From JAWRCU01 sp033542235 (GTDB lineage: Bacteria > Pseudomonadota > Alphaproteobacteria > Rhizobiales > Rhizobiaceae), in contig NZ_JAWRCU010000017.1 in NCBI RefSeq assembly GCF_033542235.1, forward strand, positions 1 through 64,000: DNA of 64,000 nucleotides. Reading direction: 5' to 3'. Made by a program: the position numbers and the translations under genes. How positions within the stretch are numbered: the first letter of the stretch is position 1; every line of letters starts with the position of its first letter. The notes under the pieces are model-generated. The model saw nothing but the letters and a program-made list of their open reading frames with translations. It was not told the origin of the DNA and did no database searches. Below are positions 52,112-61,008 of the stretch, in pieces.

Positions 52112-53423
52112 TCGCCACAACGCGCCGTATGACCGCCTTCTGCGCCGCCGGACGGCTGTCGGCTATCCGGTAGGCGGACCGGATCTCGGCCGCCGCCCTT
52201 TCTGCCGAGCTCTCGCTTCGCGCATGGATTAGCGCGAGCGGCTCTCCCTCACGGATTTCCGCGCCGACCGGGACGAGCGCCGTCAGGCCGACGGCGTGGT
52301 CGATCGTGTCTTCAGGACGCGTGCGGCCGCCGCCCAGAGCGACCACGGCAAGACCGATCTCCCTCGTAGCGATCGATCCGACATAGCCGGCATGCGGCGC
52401 GGTTACTGGAATGACGACTGGCGCCTTAGGCAGGTAGGCCTCGCACCGCTCGACGAAATCGGCCGGGCCGCCAAGCGCCGTAACCATGCGGCCGAATGTC
52501 TCCGCTGCCTTGCCGCTGTCCAGGGCGTGGTTGGCGCGCAGCAGCCCTTCCTGATTGGAACCGGCGATCCCGGCCGATTGCAGCATTTCGGCTGCAAGCG
52601 CCAGGGTCACGTCGATGAGCCGCTTATCGCGCGAGCGGCCGGTTAGGAAATCGACGGCGTTGGCAACCTCGACTGCATTACCGGCGGCGGACGCCAGCGG
52701 CTCGTTCATGCCGGTGATCAGTGCCGTCGTCTTCAGGCCGGCGCCGTTCGCTACCTCGACGAGGCTCGTCGCAAGCTCCGTCGCATCGCGCGACTTCGTC
52801 ATGAAGGCCCCGTTGCCGAGCTTCACGTCGAGCACGAGCGACTGCAGTCCGGCCGCGAGCTTTTTCGACAGTATCGATGCAGTGATCAACGGCACCGACT
52901 CGACCGTGGCCGTCACATCCCGGATCGCGTAGATGCGCTTGTCCGCCGGCGCGAGGTTTGCGGTCTGGCCGATGATGGCGCAGCCCGCGGCAAGCACGGC
53001 CTTGCGAAAGAGCGCATTGTCGGGCTGGCTGACATAGCCCGGTATCGCGTCCATCTTGTCGAGCGTTCCGCCGCTATGGCCGAGCCCGCGTCCGGAGATC
53101 ATCGGCACATAGGCGCCGTTGGCGGCTACGATCGGCGCAAGCATCAGCGAGACATTGTCTCCGACGCCGCCGGTCGAATGCTTGTCCGTGACCGGGCCGG
53201 GCAGGTCCGACCAGTCGAGCACGTCTCCGGAATCGCGCATGGCGAGCGTCAACGCCACCGCCTCGTCGCGGCTCATGCCGTTGAGGAAGATCGCCATGGC
53301 AAGCGCCGCGACCTGCCCCTCGGATACCGTGCCAGCGGCGATGCCAGCGACGAACTCGGCGATCTCGCTCGGGGCGAGCCGCCTGCCGTCGCGTTTGGTT
53401 CGGATGATTTCCTGGGGGAGCAT
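52104..53423 (-). CDS. deoA: Thymidine phosphorylase
   Basis: Enzyme of about 439 aa that splits thymidine/deoxyuridine to base and deoxyribose-1-phosphate. The glycosyltransferase-family signature is DKHSTGGVGDNVSLML and GRGLGHSGGTLDKMDAIPG, with LDVKLGNGAFM in the middle and a C-terminal barrel-sandwich domain (APHAGYVGSI). ATG at 53423 starts the family N-terminus (LPQEIIRTKRDG), and an ATG at 53453 is possible. It is last in the salvage/transport operon. Confidence 0.96.
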   Translation of the reverse strand: MLPQEIIRTKRDGRRLAPSEIAEFVAGIAAGTVSEGQVAALAMAIFLNGMSRDEAVALTLAMRDSGDVLDWSDLPGPVTDKHSTGGVGDNVSLMLAPIVAANGAYVPMISGRGLGHSGGTLDKMDAIPGYVSQPDNALFRKAVLAAGCAIIGQTANLAPADKRIYAIRDVTATVESVPLITASILSKKLAAGLQSLVLDVKLGNGAFMTKSRDATELATSLVEVANGAGLKTTALITGMNEPLASAAGNAVEVANAVDFLTGRSRDKRLIDVTLALAAEMLQSAGIAGSNQEGLLRANHALDSGKAAETFGRMVTALGGPADFVERCEAYLPKAPVVIPVTAPHAGYVGSIATREIGLAVVALGGGRTRPEDTIDHAVGLTALVPVGAEIREGEPLALIHARSESSAERAAAEIRSAYRIADSRPAAQKAVIRRVVARD

Positions 53424-53466
53424 TAGGGGCCTTGATGCTCGATAGGCAAACACCGGCGCCCTGTCG

Positions 53467-53625
53467 CGCCCCCCTCTGTCCTGCCGGACATCTCCCCCAC
53501 AGGGGGGGAGATTGGACGGCCGCTTTGCCGGCTCTTGTCCCGCAGCGTTGACAATTGGCGAAATCCTGGAAGACAGCCGATCTCCCCCCTTGTGGGGGAG
53601 ATGTCCGGCAGGACAGAGGGGGGCG
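53467..53625. repeat. Rhizobial palindromic intergenic repeat (CTGTCCTGCCGGACA type)
   Basis: Perfect 35-bp arms (53467-53501 and 53591-53625, starting CGCCCCCCTCTGTCCTGCCG) enclose a core with GCGTTGACAATTGGCGAAATC, related to the core of the 51088 copy. It sits in the 242-nt gap between punA and deoA, inside an otherwise tight operon. Confidence 0.85.
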
Positions 53626-53664
53626 AGACGGAGCGCGACACCTCAAATCTAGGCGTGCCAAGCA

Positions 53665-54465
53665 TCACTCCACCCCCTCCGCAAACATCCGCCTCAGGAT
53701 CGCCGCCAGCCTCGCGCCGCCGAGAGGGGCCATGTCCTTCGTTTCCTGGTGCGAGAGTTCGGCGCCCGTCATGCCGGCCGCCAGGTTGGTGATGACGGAG
53801 CAGGCGGCCACACGGAGTCCGAGGAAACGGGCAAGGATCACCTCCGGCACGGTCGACATGCCGACGGCATTGGCGCCCAGCACCCGCGCCATCCTGATCT
53901 CGGCCGGCGTTTCGAAGGAAGGGCCTGAGAACCACATGTATATGCCCTTGAAGAGCGGTGCTCCGGTTGCCGCGGCTGCCTTTTCGATCGCAGCGCTGAT
54001 CGCCCTGTCGTAAGCCTCGGTGAGGCCCACGAAGCGGCGCTCGGTCGGCTCGCCGATCAGCGGGTTGGCGCCGGAGAAGTTGATGTGGTCGGTAATCAGC
54101 ATCACCGAACCGGGTCCCATCCCCGGCTCGAGCGATCCGGCGGCGTTGGTGAGGATGAGCTTCGTGACGCCGATTTCGGCGAGCGTCTGCAGCGCCGGGC
54201 GCATGGCTGCCGCGTCGCCGTGCTCGTAATAATGAGCGCGCCCGGCGAGCATCAGCACGGGGGTGCCGGAAAGCCGGCCGGCGACGAGCTGGCCGGCATG
54301 ACCGGTGACGCCGCTCCTGGGAAAGCCCGGCAGCTCGGCATAGGGAATGCGGACAGCGCCTTCGACCTCGTCGACCAGCCCGCCAAGCCCGGAGCCAAGC
54401 ACGAGCGCAGTCGTCGGCGTGAGATTGCCGAGAAGCTTGCCGAGCTTGTCCCCACTCTCGCTCAT
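53665..54465 (-). CDS. punA: Purine-nucleoside phosphorylase (trimeric class)
   Basis: Protein of 266 aa cleaving purine nucleosides with phosphate. Motifs are LVLGSGLGGLVDEVE (phosphate site), PGFPRSGVTGHAG, the RAHYYEHGD segment, TNAAGSLEPGMGPGS and MSTVPEVILARFLG. Class I (trimeric, PunA/XapA) enzymes show this layout. It lies 24 nt downstream of cdd. Confidence 0.94.
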   Translation of the reverse strand: MSESGDKLGKLLGNLTPTTALVLGSGLGGLVDEVEGAVRIPYAELPGFPRSGVTGHAGQLVAGRLSGTPVLMLAGRAHYYEHGDAAAMRPALQTLAEIGVTKLILTNAAGSLEPGMGPGSVMLITDHINFSGANPLIGEPTERRFVGLTEAYDRAISAAIEKAAAATGAPLFKGIYMWFSGPSFETPAEIRMARVLGANAVGMSTVPEVILARFLGLRVAACSVITNLAAGMTGAELSHQETKDMAPLGGARLAAILRRMFAEGVE

Positions 54466-54489
54466 GTCAGCTCGCTCATTTCAACCCGC

Positions 54490-54882
54490 TCATTTCAAGA
54501 GGTCCGCCCGGAAGCCATAGGGTAGCAGGTCGCCCATCGTCACAGTCTCGACGACGCCGGTCGCGTCGCAGAGATGGACCTTCGTTTCGGGCCCGGCGAA
54601 CTCGGCAAGCCGCTGGCGGCAGCCGCCGCATGGCGTGACCTTCGGCATGCGCTCGGCGATCACGGCCACTTCGGCGATCCTGCCGCCGCCGCCCATCACG
54701 AAATGGCCGAGCGCCGTCGTCTCGGCGCACCAGCCTTCGGGATAGGAAGCGACTTCGATGTTCGCCCCGGCGAACACCTTGCCGTCGGCAGTGCGGATTG
54801 CCGCGCCAACCGGAAATCTCGAATAAGGCGCGTAGGCTTTCGCCATGGCCGCCTTTGCAGCCTCGAACAGGTCGTGGGACAT
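54490..54882 (-). CDS. cdd: Cytidine deaminase
   Basis: Small zinc enzyme of 130 aa converting cytidine/deoxycytidine to uridine forms. Zinc motifs are WCAETTALGH and PCGGCRQRLAEF. AYAPYSRFPVGAA at the N-terminus is typical of homotetrameric Cdd. It lies 60 nt downstream of the transporter permease gene and upstream of punA in the same direction. Confidence 0.97.
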   Translation of the reverse strand: MSHDLFEAAKAAMAKAYAPYSRFPVGAAIRTADGKVFAGANIEVASYPEGWCAETTALGHFVMGGGGRIAEVAVIAERMPKVTPCGGCRQRLAEFAGPETKVHLCDATGVVETVTMGDLLPYGFRADLLK

Positions 54883-54942
54883 CGGTTATTCCTTGCGGAT
54901 GATCTTGTTCGGGAACCGGTATCTACTTCTCAGAATCATGCC

Positions 54943-55914
54943 TTAGCGTTCTTTCACATATGGCACGCCGCCGGCACGCGGCGGGATCGCTCTGCCAACG
55001 AAGCCGGCGAGCAGCACCACGGTGAGCACATAAGGCAGGGCCTGCATGAACTGCACCGGCACCTTGCCGATCATCGGCCAGGGCTGGCCCTGGAAGCGGA
55101 TCGAAGCGGCGTCGAGCAGGCCGAACAGCAAGCAGGCGAACATGGCGGGCACCGGCCGCCATTTCGCAAAGATCAGCGCGGCGAGCGCGATGTAGCCCTT
55201 GCCCGCCGTCATGTCCTTCACGAAGCCGGCATTCTGCGCGACCGACAAATAGGCGCCGGAGACGCCGGTGAGCACGCCGGTGCAGATCACGGCGCGGTAG
55301 CGCAGCCATGCGACGGAGATGCCGGCCGTATCGACCGCGGCGGGGTTCTCGCCGACTGCGCGCAGGCGAAGCCCGAAGCGCGTGCGGAATAGCACCCACC
55401 AGGTGAAGGGCACCATGAGGAAGGCGAGATAGACGAGGATCGAGTGGCCGGAGATCAGCTCGGAATAGAGCAGGCCGAGGATCGGGACGTCCTTCACCGC
55501 ATCGGCGCCGGGAAGCGTGATCGTCTCGAAGCGGGCTGCGCCGGAAAGTGCCGGCGTGCGGCCGCCCTGGCGGAACCAGGCCTGGCCGAGAATGATCGTG
55601 GAGCCGGCCGCGATGAAGTTGATGGCCAGCCCCGAAACGACCTGGTTGCCGCGATGCGTGATCGATGCGAAGCCGTGCACCAGCGACATCAGCACGGAGA
55701 TGATGACGGCGGTCAACAGGCCGAGCCAGGCCGAGCCGGTGACAGCGGCTGCCGCTGCGCCGGAAAAGGCGCCGGCGAGCATCTTGCCTTCAAGTCCGAT
55801 GTCAACGATGCCGGCACGCTCAGAATAGAGGCCGGCGAGGCAGGCGAGCAGCAGCGGCACCGAGACGCGGATCGTCGCGTCGAGCAGCTGGACAAGGACG
55901 TTGATGAACTCCAT
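54943..55914 (-). CDS. Nucleoside ABC transporter permease (NupQ/YufQ type)
   Basis: Protein of 323 aa with about 9-10 TM helices of the branched-chain/ribose permease family. The cytoplasmic coupling segment RLRAVGENPAAVDTAGISV is characteristic. The N-terminal motif ACLAGLYSERAGIVDIGLEGKM (in parts) marks the simple-sugar/nucleoside branch. It pairs with the larger permease one gene upstream, with 1 nt between them. Confidence 0.92.
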   Translation of the reverse strand: MEFINVLVQLLDATIRVSVPLLLACLAGLYSERAGIVDIGLEGKMLAGAFSGAAAAAVTGSAWLGLLTAVIISVLMSLVHGFASITHRGNQVVSGLAINFIAAGSTIILGQAWFRQGGRTPALSGAARFETITLPGADAVKDVPILGLLYSELISGHSILVYLAFLMVPFTWWVLFRTRFGLRLRAVGENPAAVDTAGISVAWLRYRAVICTGVLTGVSGAYLSVAQNAGFVKDMTAGKGYIALAALIFAKWRPVPAMFACLLFGLLDAASIRFQGQPWPMIGKVPVQFMQALPYVLTVVLLAGFVGRAIPPRAGGVPYVKER

Positions 55915-55915
55915 C

Positions 55916-57055
55916 TCAGGCGCCTTCCCCCTTGGTCGCGACCATGCCGACCGAACGAGGGCTCATCGCGGCGAATGCGGCCTGGACTGCCGGGCGGAAC
56001 ATGTGCTCGAGCGCGCCGGCAAATAGGATGACTAGGCCCTGGATGATGACGATCATGTCGCGGCTGATATTGGGCATGTCGAAGGAAAGCTCGGCGCCGC
56101 CCTGGTAGAGCATGCCGAACAGGATGGCGGCGAGCACGATGCCGGCCGGATGCGAGCGGCCCATCAGCGCCACGGCAATGCCGACGAAGCCCGCGCCCGC
56201 GACGAAATCCAACGCCATGTGGTGCTGGTCGCCCATGATCGGATTGAGCGCCATCATCCCGGCCAGCGCCCCCGAGATCATCATGTTGAGGATGATGATC
56301 CTCGCCTCGCTGATCCCGGCATAGCGGGCCGCCTTCGGGCTGTGTCCCTGCGTGCGCATCTCGTAGCCGAGCTTGGTGCGCCAGATCAGCAGCCAGACGA
56401 GATAGGCCATGGCAAGCGCGAGCAGGAAGGATACGTTGAGCGGTGCCGAGCGGACATGAAGTCCGATTGCCTGCAGGAGAAAGTTGAGCTTCGGCAGTTG
56501 CCCGCCCTCGGCAAAGCCGCGCGTCTGCGGCGCCATCTCGCCGAGCGGCTTCAGGACGTCGACCAAGAGGTACACCATGATCGAAGCCGCAATGAAGTTG
56601 AACATGATGGTGGTGATGACGATGTGCGAGCCGCGCTTGGCCTGAAGATAGGCGGGGATCAGCGCCCAAAGCGCGCCGACCAGCGCCGCGGCAAGGATCG
56701 CCAGCGGGAAGGTGAGCCACCACGGCAAGATCGAATCGAAGGTGAGCGCGACCAGCGAGACGCCGAGGCCGGCGATATAGGCCTGCCCCTCGCCGCCGAT
56801 ATTGAACAGGCCGCAGTGGACGGCCACCGCGACAGCGAGCCCGGTGAAGATGAAGTTGGTCGCGTAGAAAAGTGTGTAGGCGATGTTCTGGCCACTTCCG
56901 AACGCGCCTTCGAACAGGATGACGGCGGCGCGCAACGGATTCTCCCCGACCAGAAGCACCACCAGCCCGGCAACGATGAATGCGACGAACAGGTTCATCA
57001 GCGGGATCAGCCCGTAATCGGCCCAGGCTGGCAGCTTCGCGTATGGCGCGCTCAC
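55916..57055 (-). CDS. Nucleoside ABC transporter permease (NupP/YufP type)
   Basis: Protein of 379 aa with about 10 TM helices and the segment EMRTQGHSPKAARYAGIS as coupling loop. FNIGGEGQAYIAGLG near residue 80 marks this permease type. It overlaps the ATPase gene by 4 nt (57052-57055) and forms the membrane heterodimer with the next gene. Confidence 0.92.
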   Translation of the reverse strand: MSAPYAKLPAWADYGLIPLMNLFVAFIVAGLVVLLVGENPLRAAVILFEGAFGSGQNIAYTLFYATNFIFTGLAVAVAVHCGLFNIGGEGQAYIAGLGVSLVALTFDSILPWWLTFPLAILAAALVGALWALIPAYLQAKRGSHIVITTIMFNFIAASIMVYLLVDVLKPLGEMAPQTRGFAEGGQLPKLNFLLQAIGLHVRSAPLNVSFLLALAMAYLVWLLIWRTKLGYEMRTQGHSPKAARYAGISEARIIILNMMISGALAGMMALNPIMGDQHHMALDFVAGAGFVGIAVALMGRSHPAGIVLAAILFGMLYQGGAELSFDMPNISRDMIVIIQGLVILFAGALEHMFRPAVQAAFAAMSPRSVGMVATKGEGA

Positions 57056-58584
57056 TCGGCGGCCTCCCTCTGCTCGATGCCGGCCATCAGCAGGCCGAGT
57101 TCGCCCTCCGTCGCCTCGGGACCGCGCTCGCCGACGATGCGGCCGTCAAACATCACCAGGATGCGGTCCGACAGCGAGCGTATCTCATCGAGCTCCACCG
57201 AAATCAGCAGCACCGCCTTGCCGCGGTCGCGCATCTCGATCAGGCGGCGGTGGATGAACTCGATCGCGCCGACGTCGACGCCGCGCGTCGGCTGCCCGAC
57301 GATCAGCACGCCGGGGTCCTTCTCGATCTCGCGCGCGAGCACGATCTTCTGCTGGTTGCCGCCGGAGAAGTTGGCGGTCTTAAGCCGCGGATTGCCTGGC
57401 CTGATGTCGAATTTCTCGATCTTGTCCTTGGCGTCCTTGATGATGGCCGGGATGTCGAGGAATACGCCGTTCAGATATTGCGCGTGGTCGTGGTAGCCGA
57501 GGATCGAGTTCTCGTTCTCCTCGAAGGGCAGCACCAGCCCGACATGATGCCGGTCTTCCGGCACATGTGCCAGGCCGCGGCCGCGCAGTTCGCCGGGATC
57601 TGCTTCGCCCGTGACATCGATTGGATGGCCGTCGAGCTCGACCGTGCCCGAAACCGCCTTGCGGATGCCGGAGATCGCCTCGATCAGCTCGGACTGGCCG
57701 TTGCCGGCGACACCTGCGATCCCGACGATCTCGCCTGCCCTGACGTCGAAGGAGACGTCGTTGACCATGGTGACACCGCGCTGATCCTTCACGCTGAGGT
57801 TCCTGACCGACAGCTTGACGGCAGCCGGCCGAGCCTCTTCCTTGTGGACGCGCAGCAGGACGCGGCGGCCGACCATCATCTCGGCAAGCTCTTCGACGGT
57901 CGTCTTCCTAGTCTCGCGCGTGTCGACCACGGTACCCTGGCGCATCACGGTCACATTGTCGGTGATAGCCATGATCTCGCGCAGCTTGTGCGTGATGAGA
58001 ACGATGGTTTTCCCCTGCTCCTTCAGCTGTTTGAGGATGCGGAAAAGGTGGTCTGCCTCGGCCGGGGTCAACACGCCGGTCGGCTCGTCGAGGATCAATA
58101 TGTCGGCACCCCGGTAGAGGGCTTTCAGGATCTCGACGCGTTGCTGCAGTCCAACCGGCAATTCCTCGATGATGGCGTCGGGATCGACCTCGAGCCCGTA
58201 CTCCCTTTCGAGGCGCGCCAGCTCTCCACGCGCCTTGGCGATGCTTCTCTTCAATAGCGGCTCGCTCTCGGCGCCGAGGATGACGTTCTCCAGCACGGTG
58301 AAGTTCTGCACCAGCATGAAATGCTGGTGAACCATGCCGATGCCGACCGCGATCGCGTCGTTTGGCGTCTGGATGAGGGTGGGTTTGCCATTGACGCGGA
58401 TCTCGCCGCTGTCGGCGTGGTAGAAACCATAGAGGATCGACATCAGCGTCGACTTGCCGGCGCCGTTCTCGCCGATGATGCCGTGGATCGTGCCGCGCGG
58501 AATCTCGAGATGGACGTCGCGGTTGGCATGGACCGCGCCAAAACTCTTGTTGATGCCGATCAGCTCGATTGCAGCTTCCGCCAT
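57052..58584 (-). CDS. Nucleoside ABC transporter ATPase (NupO/YufO type, two fused ATPase domains)
   Basis: Protein of about 510 aa with two ATPase modules. The first has GENGAGKST, LPVGLQQRVEI and ILDEPTGVLTP. The second has a degenerate Walker A (GVAGNGQSEL) with SGGNQQK signature and VGQPTRGVDVGA. This is usual in the RbsA/YufO group. ATG at 58584 (MAEAAIELIGINKSFG) fits the family, whereas the frame to 58686 adds unrelated residues. It heads the operon with both permeases, cdd, punA and deoA. Confidence 0.94.
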   Translation of the reverse strand: MAEAAIELIGINKSFGAVHANRDVHLEIPRGTIHGIIGENGAGKSTLMSILYGFYHADSGEIRVNGKPTLIQTPNDAIAVGIGMVHQHFMLVQNFTVLENVILGAESEPLLKRSIAKARGELARLEREYGLEVDPDAIIEELPVGLQQRVEILKALYRGADILILDEPTGVLTPAEADHLFRILKQLKEQGKTIVLITHKLREIMAITDNVTVMRQGTVVDTRETRKTTVEELAEMMVGRRVLLRVHKEEARPAAVKLSVRNLSVKDQRGVTMVNDVSFDVRAGEIVGIAGVAGNGQSELIEAISGIRKAVSGTVELDGHPIDVTGEADPGELRGRGLAHVPEDRHHVGLVLPFEENENSILGYHDHAQYLNGVFLDIPAIIKDAKDKIEKFDIRPGNPRLKTANFSGGNQQKIVLAREIEKDPGVLIVGQPTRGVDVGAIEFIHRRLIEMRDRGKAVLLISVELDEIRSLSDRILVMFDGRIVGERGPEATEGELGLLMAGIEQREAAE

Positions 58585-58795
58585 GCAAGGTTCCCACTCT
58601 TGGATTTTTTTTATCGTTTGGTCAAAACGACTTAGCACGCCTGCCTTCGCCATGCCAGCGGCGGCGCCCCCCGCTACTCTCGACAAAAGCGCCTGCTCTT
58701 GTCAATTTCGAAGCCTACCGGTCAGGTTCCGCAAACGTACTGCACGGCTTTGCAACAGGAACCGGCACTGAAGTCGACTGCCATGGGAGGCGCCA

Positions 58796-59002
58796 ATGAC
58801 CACGACCGATCGCCTGACGGCGCTCGAGATCCGCGCGGCCGAGCAGGAAAAGACGATCGAGGAGCTTTCTGGAGAAGTCGCCGCCCAATGGAAACAGATC
58901 GAGAGGCTGCAGAAGAAGCTTGATGCGCTTACCGACAGGTTCCTTGCGCTGGAGGAGCATGCCGCGCCGCCGATCGAGGCGCGTAAACCTCCGCATTGGT
59001 GA
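58796..59002 (+). CDS. slyX: SlyX family coiled-coil protein
   Basis: Protein of 68 aa. A heptad-repeat coiled coil (RLTALEIRAAEQEKTIEELS, then QIERLQKKLDALTDR) is followed by the SlyX C-terminal signature ending RKPPHW. The function is unknown. It is divergent from the nucleoside transporter operon with about 210 nt between starts. Confidence 0.93.
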   Translation: MTTTDRLTALEIRAAEQEKTIEELSGEVAAQWKQIERLQKKLDALTDRFLALEEHAAPPIEARKPPHW

Positions 59003-59024
59003 GGGTCCGAGGAAGGTCCAGCCC

Positions 59025-59459
59025 ATGGCCGCCGGGAGCAACAGGGTGTCGCGGGCCGAGAGCTTTGTGCTCGGATTGATGAACGACGCGGAGCGCCAGC
59101 GTGCCGAGCGCGATCTCGAGATCGATCCGGTTTTTCGCGAGGCCGTGCTCGAGTTCGCCGGACGGCTGCAGGTGCTGGATGTGGTGCCCCAAAAGGCCAT
59201 AGGCGGTGCCGAGCACTGGAAGCTGATCGCGGCGCGGATTGCCGCTCTGCCGCACATGCGCGGGGCCGAAGAAGGTGCCATTGTACCGGTCCGAAAGCTC
59301 AGGACCGTTGGGAAAGTCCAGCGAAAGTGGGAGCCGGTTTTCCGTCCGAAATTGCGTAAAATCAGATATGCCCTGCCGTCTCGGCAGGCGGCGGTCTACG
59401 CGATCTCGCTCATTGCTGCGTTTGCAGCAGGTTATCTCGCTGCACTTTGGCTAATGTGA
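59025..59459 (+). CDS. RskA/anti-sigma-like small membrane protein
   Basis: Protein of about 144 aa. The N-terminus (AESFVLGLMNDAERQRAERD, then PVFREAVLEFAGRLQVLD) matches the N-terminal helical domain of RskA-type anti-sigma factors, without the zinc motif. One C-terminal TM helix (YAISLIAAFAAGYLAALWLM) anchors it. No ECF sigma gene is visible nearby, so a real anti-sigma role is unproven. ATG at 59025 has GAGGAAGG upstream. Its end overlaps the convergent MFS gene by 50 nt. Confidence 0.72.
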   Translation: MAAGSNRVSRAESFVLGLMNDAERQRAERDLEIDPVFREAVLEFAGRLQVLDVVPQKAIGGAEHWKLIAARIAALPHMRGAEEGAIVPVRKLRTVGKVQRKWEPVFRPKLRKIRYALPSRQAAVYAISLIAAFAAGYLAALWLM

Positions 59460-60603
59460 GCGGCAGAAGGACGACGACCCCGATCAACGAGACCGCGGCA
59501 AGCAGCATGCCAAAGCCACCGAAGCCGAAATTTTCGATGATATGGCCGGCGAGCGGGGGCCCGAACAAGGTACCGAGGCCACCGGCCTGTGCGACAAGGC
59601 CGATCGCCACCGATGCCGAACCCGACTGCGGGACGAGGAACGGGATCGCAGCAAAGAGCGCCGAGGCGACCAAGCCGCCGATGATGGCGTAGGCGACGAC
59701 GGCAAGGGTCGCAAAGGCCGGATCGGCAGCTGTGAAGCCGGGGACTGCGAGCGCCATATTCGCCAGAAAGCCTGCCCCTGAAAGCAGGACGATGAAGCGC
59801 AGGCCGCGGCCGCGCACGAGAATGCCAGCAAGGATGTTGCCGACCGGGACGGCGAGTGCGATCGCGCCCGCGGAGAGAAGCAGGCCATCCCTCTCACCGG
59901 CATAGGCAGGCATGAACGTAAAGAAGCCGACCGAGCTGACGACATAGACGCCGAAGGCGAGCGCGGTCAGCCAGACCGGCAATGTCATTGTCGCCATGAA
60001 GGTGTTCCCGGCCGCCCCGCTTGCGCGCTGCTCCAGATACTTCTCTTCGTGAAGCAGGAGAGCGGCAAGGCCGGCAACGACGGCGAAGGCGGCAATGGAG
60101 GTGGCCAGATAGATCTTCGGCCCGGTCTCAGGCAGCATGGCGCGCGCCGAAAAATCGGCGACGGCAAAGCCGATTGGCACGAAGCCGCCCCAGATGGCGA
60201 GCACCGGCGCTTTCCAGCGCGCCGGCGAGATGGCCGCCAGCAGCGCCGGCGTGGCGATGACAAGCACGAGGTAGCCGGCACCCTCGACGAGCCGGGCGGC
60301 TAGCACCGCCGACGGCGCATCGAGCAGCGACAGCGCGAAACCGCCCGCCGCCAGGACGAGCGAGCCGGCGACGAAGGTGCGGTCCGGCCCGGCGCGCTCG
60401 ATCGCCCAGCCAGCCGGCAGCGCAACCGCAGCGACGAAAATGCCGATCATCGAGGTGAACCAGCCGATCAGCGTCAGCGAGAGGCCGACCTCGCGCTGAT
60501 ACCAGTCGACGAGCGGAGCGATCTTGCCGAGCTGTGCGCCGGCAAGAATGCCGACGATCTGCAGGACGACGATGATCGCTAGACGACTGGCATTGCTGGT
60601 CAT
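59410..60603 (-). CDS. MFS transporter
   Basis: Protein of 397 aa with 12 TM helices and the MFS loop motif pattern between helices 2 and 3 (PAGWAIERAGPDRTF). The substrate cannot be told. Its position between the nucleoside transporter and bmpA suggests a nucleobase or nucleoside link, but this is only context. Its 3' end overlaps the RskA-like gene on the opposite strand (59410-59459). Confidence 0.9.
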   Translation of the reverse strand: MTSNASRLAIIVVLQIVGILAGAQLGKIAPLVDWYQREVGLSLTLIGWFTSMIGIFVAAVALPAGWAIERAGPDRTFVAGSLVLAAGGFALSLLDAPSAVLAARLVEGAGYLVLVIATPALLAAISPARWKAPVLAIWGGFVPIGFAVADFSARAMLPETGPKIYLATSIAAFAVVAGLAALLLHEEKYLEQRASGAAGNTFMATMTLPVWLTALAFGVYVVSSVGFFTFMPAYAGERDGLLLSAGAIALAVPVGNILAGILVRGRGLRFIVLLSGAGFLANMALAVPGFTAADPAFATLAVVAYAIIGGLVASALFAAIPFLVPQSGSASVAIGLVAQAGGLGTLFGPPLAGHIIENFGFGGFGMLLAAVSLIGVVVLLPLTLAKVQRDNLLQTQQ

Positions 60604-60766
60604 TGATCGCGTCTGGCCCCTGCTCGATCGCCTGCTTCACGGCGTGTCCTACACGCCCCTTAGACAACCGCGGCGACACACCACAATAAGATTCAGCAAA
60701 GGAGATTCGACGCTCTGAATCGGCCCGCGTTTCGTAGAGCGCTCGGCTTGCTCCTCTAACGTCGGC

Positions 60767-60907
60767 GCCGCCCCTCACCCTTACGCTCTCCCCGCAGGCG
60801 GGGAGAGGGGGCACTGACGTTGGCGCCTAGCTCCTCTGCCGCAGGAGTCGCGACGCTGACGACCCCCTCTCCCCGTTTACGGGGAGAGGGTAAGGGTGAG
60901 GGGCGGC
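60767..60907. repeat. Rhizobial palindromic intergenic repeat
   Basis: Arms of 28 bp (60767-60794 and 60880-60907, starting GCCGCCCCTCACCCTTAC) pair with one mismatch and enclose two CTCCCCG/CGGGGAG hairpins. It occupies most of the gap 60604-61008, where no gene is seen. Confidence 0.8.
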
Positions 60908-60950
60908 GCCTGCGCCAAACTTGTGGCGTCGGACATAGCTGCCCCCATGT

Positions 60951-60981
60951 AAAACAAAGCCGCCGGGCTCACGCCCGGCGG
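60951..60981 (-). terminator. Intrinsic terminator of the BMP-family gene
   Basis: On the minus strand a perfect 9-bp GC-rich stem (CCGCCGGGC/GCCCGGCGG, loop of 4) is followed by TTTGTTTT. It lies 28 nt after the stop at 61009, a classic Rho-independent layout. Confidence 0.8.
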
Positions 60982-61008
60982 TCTTCGTCATCCCAGTACA
61001 CAAGCCGA

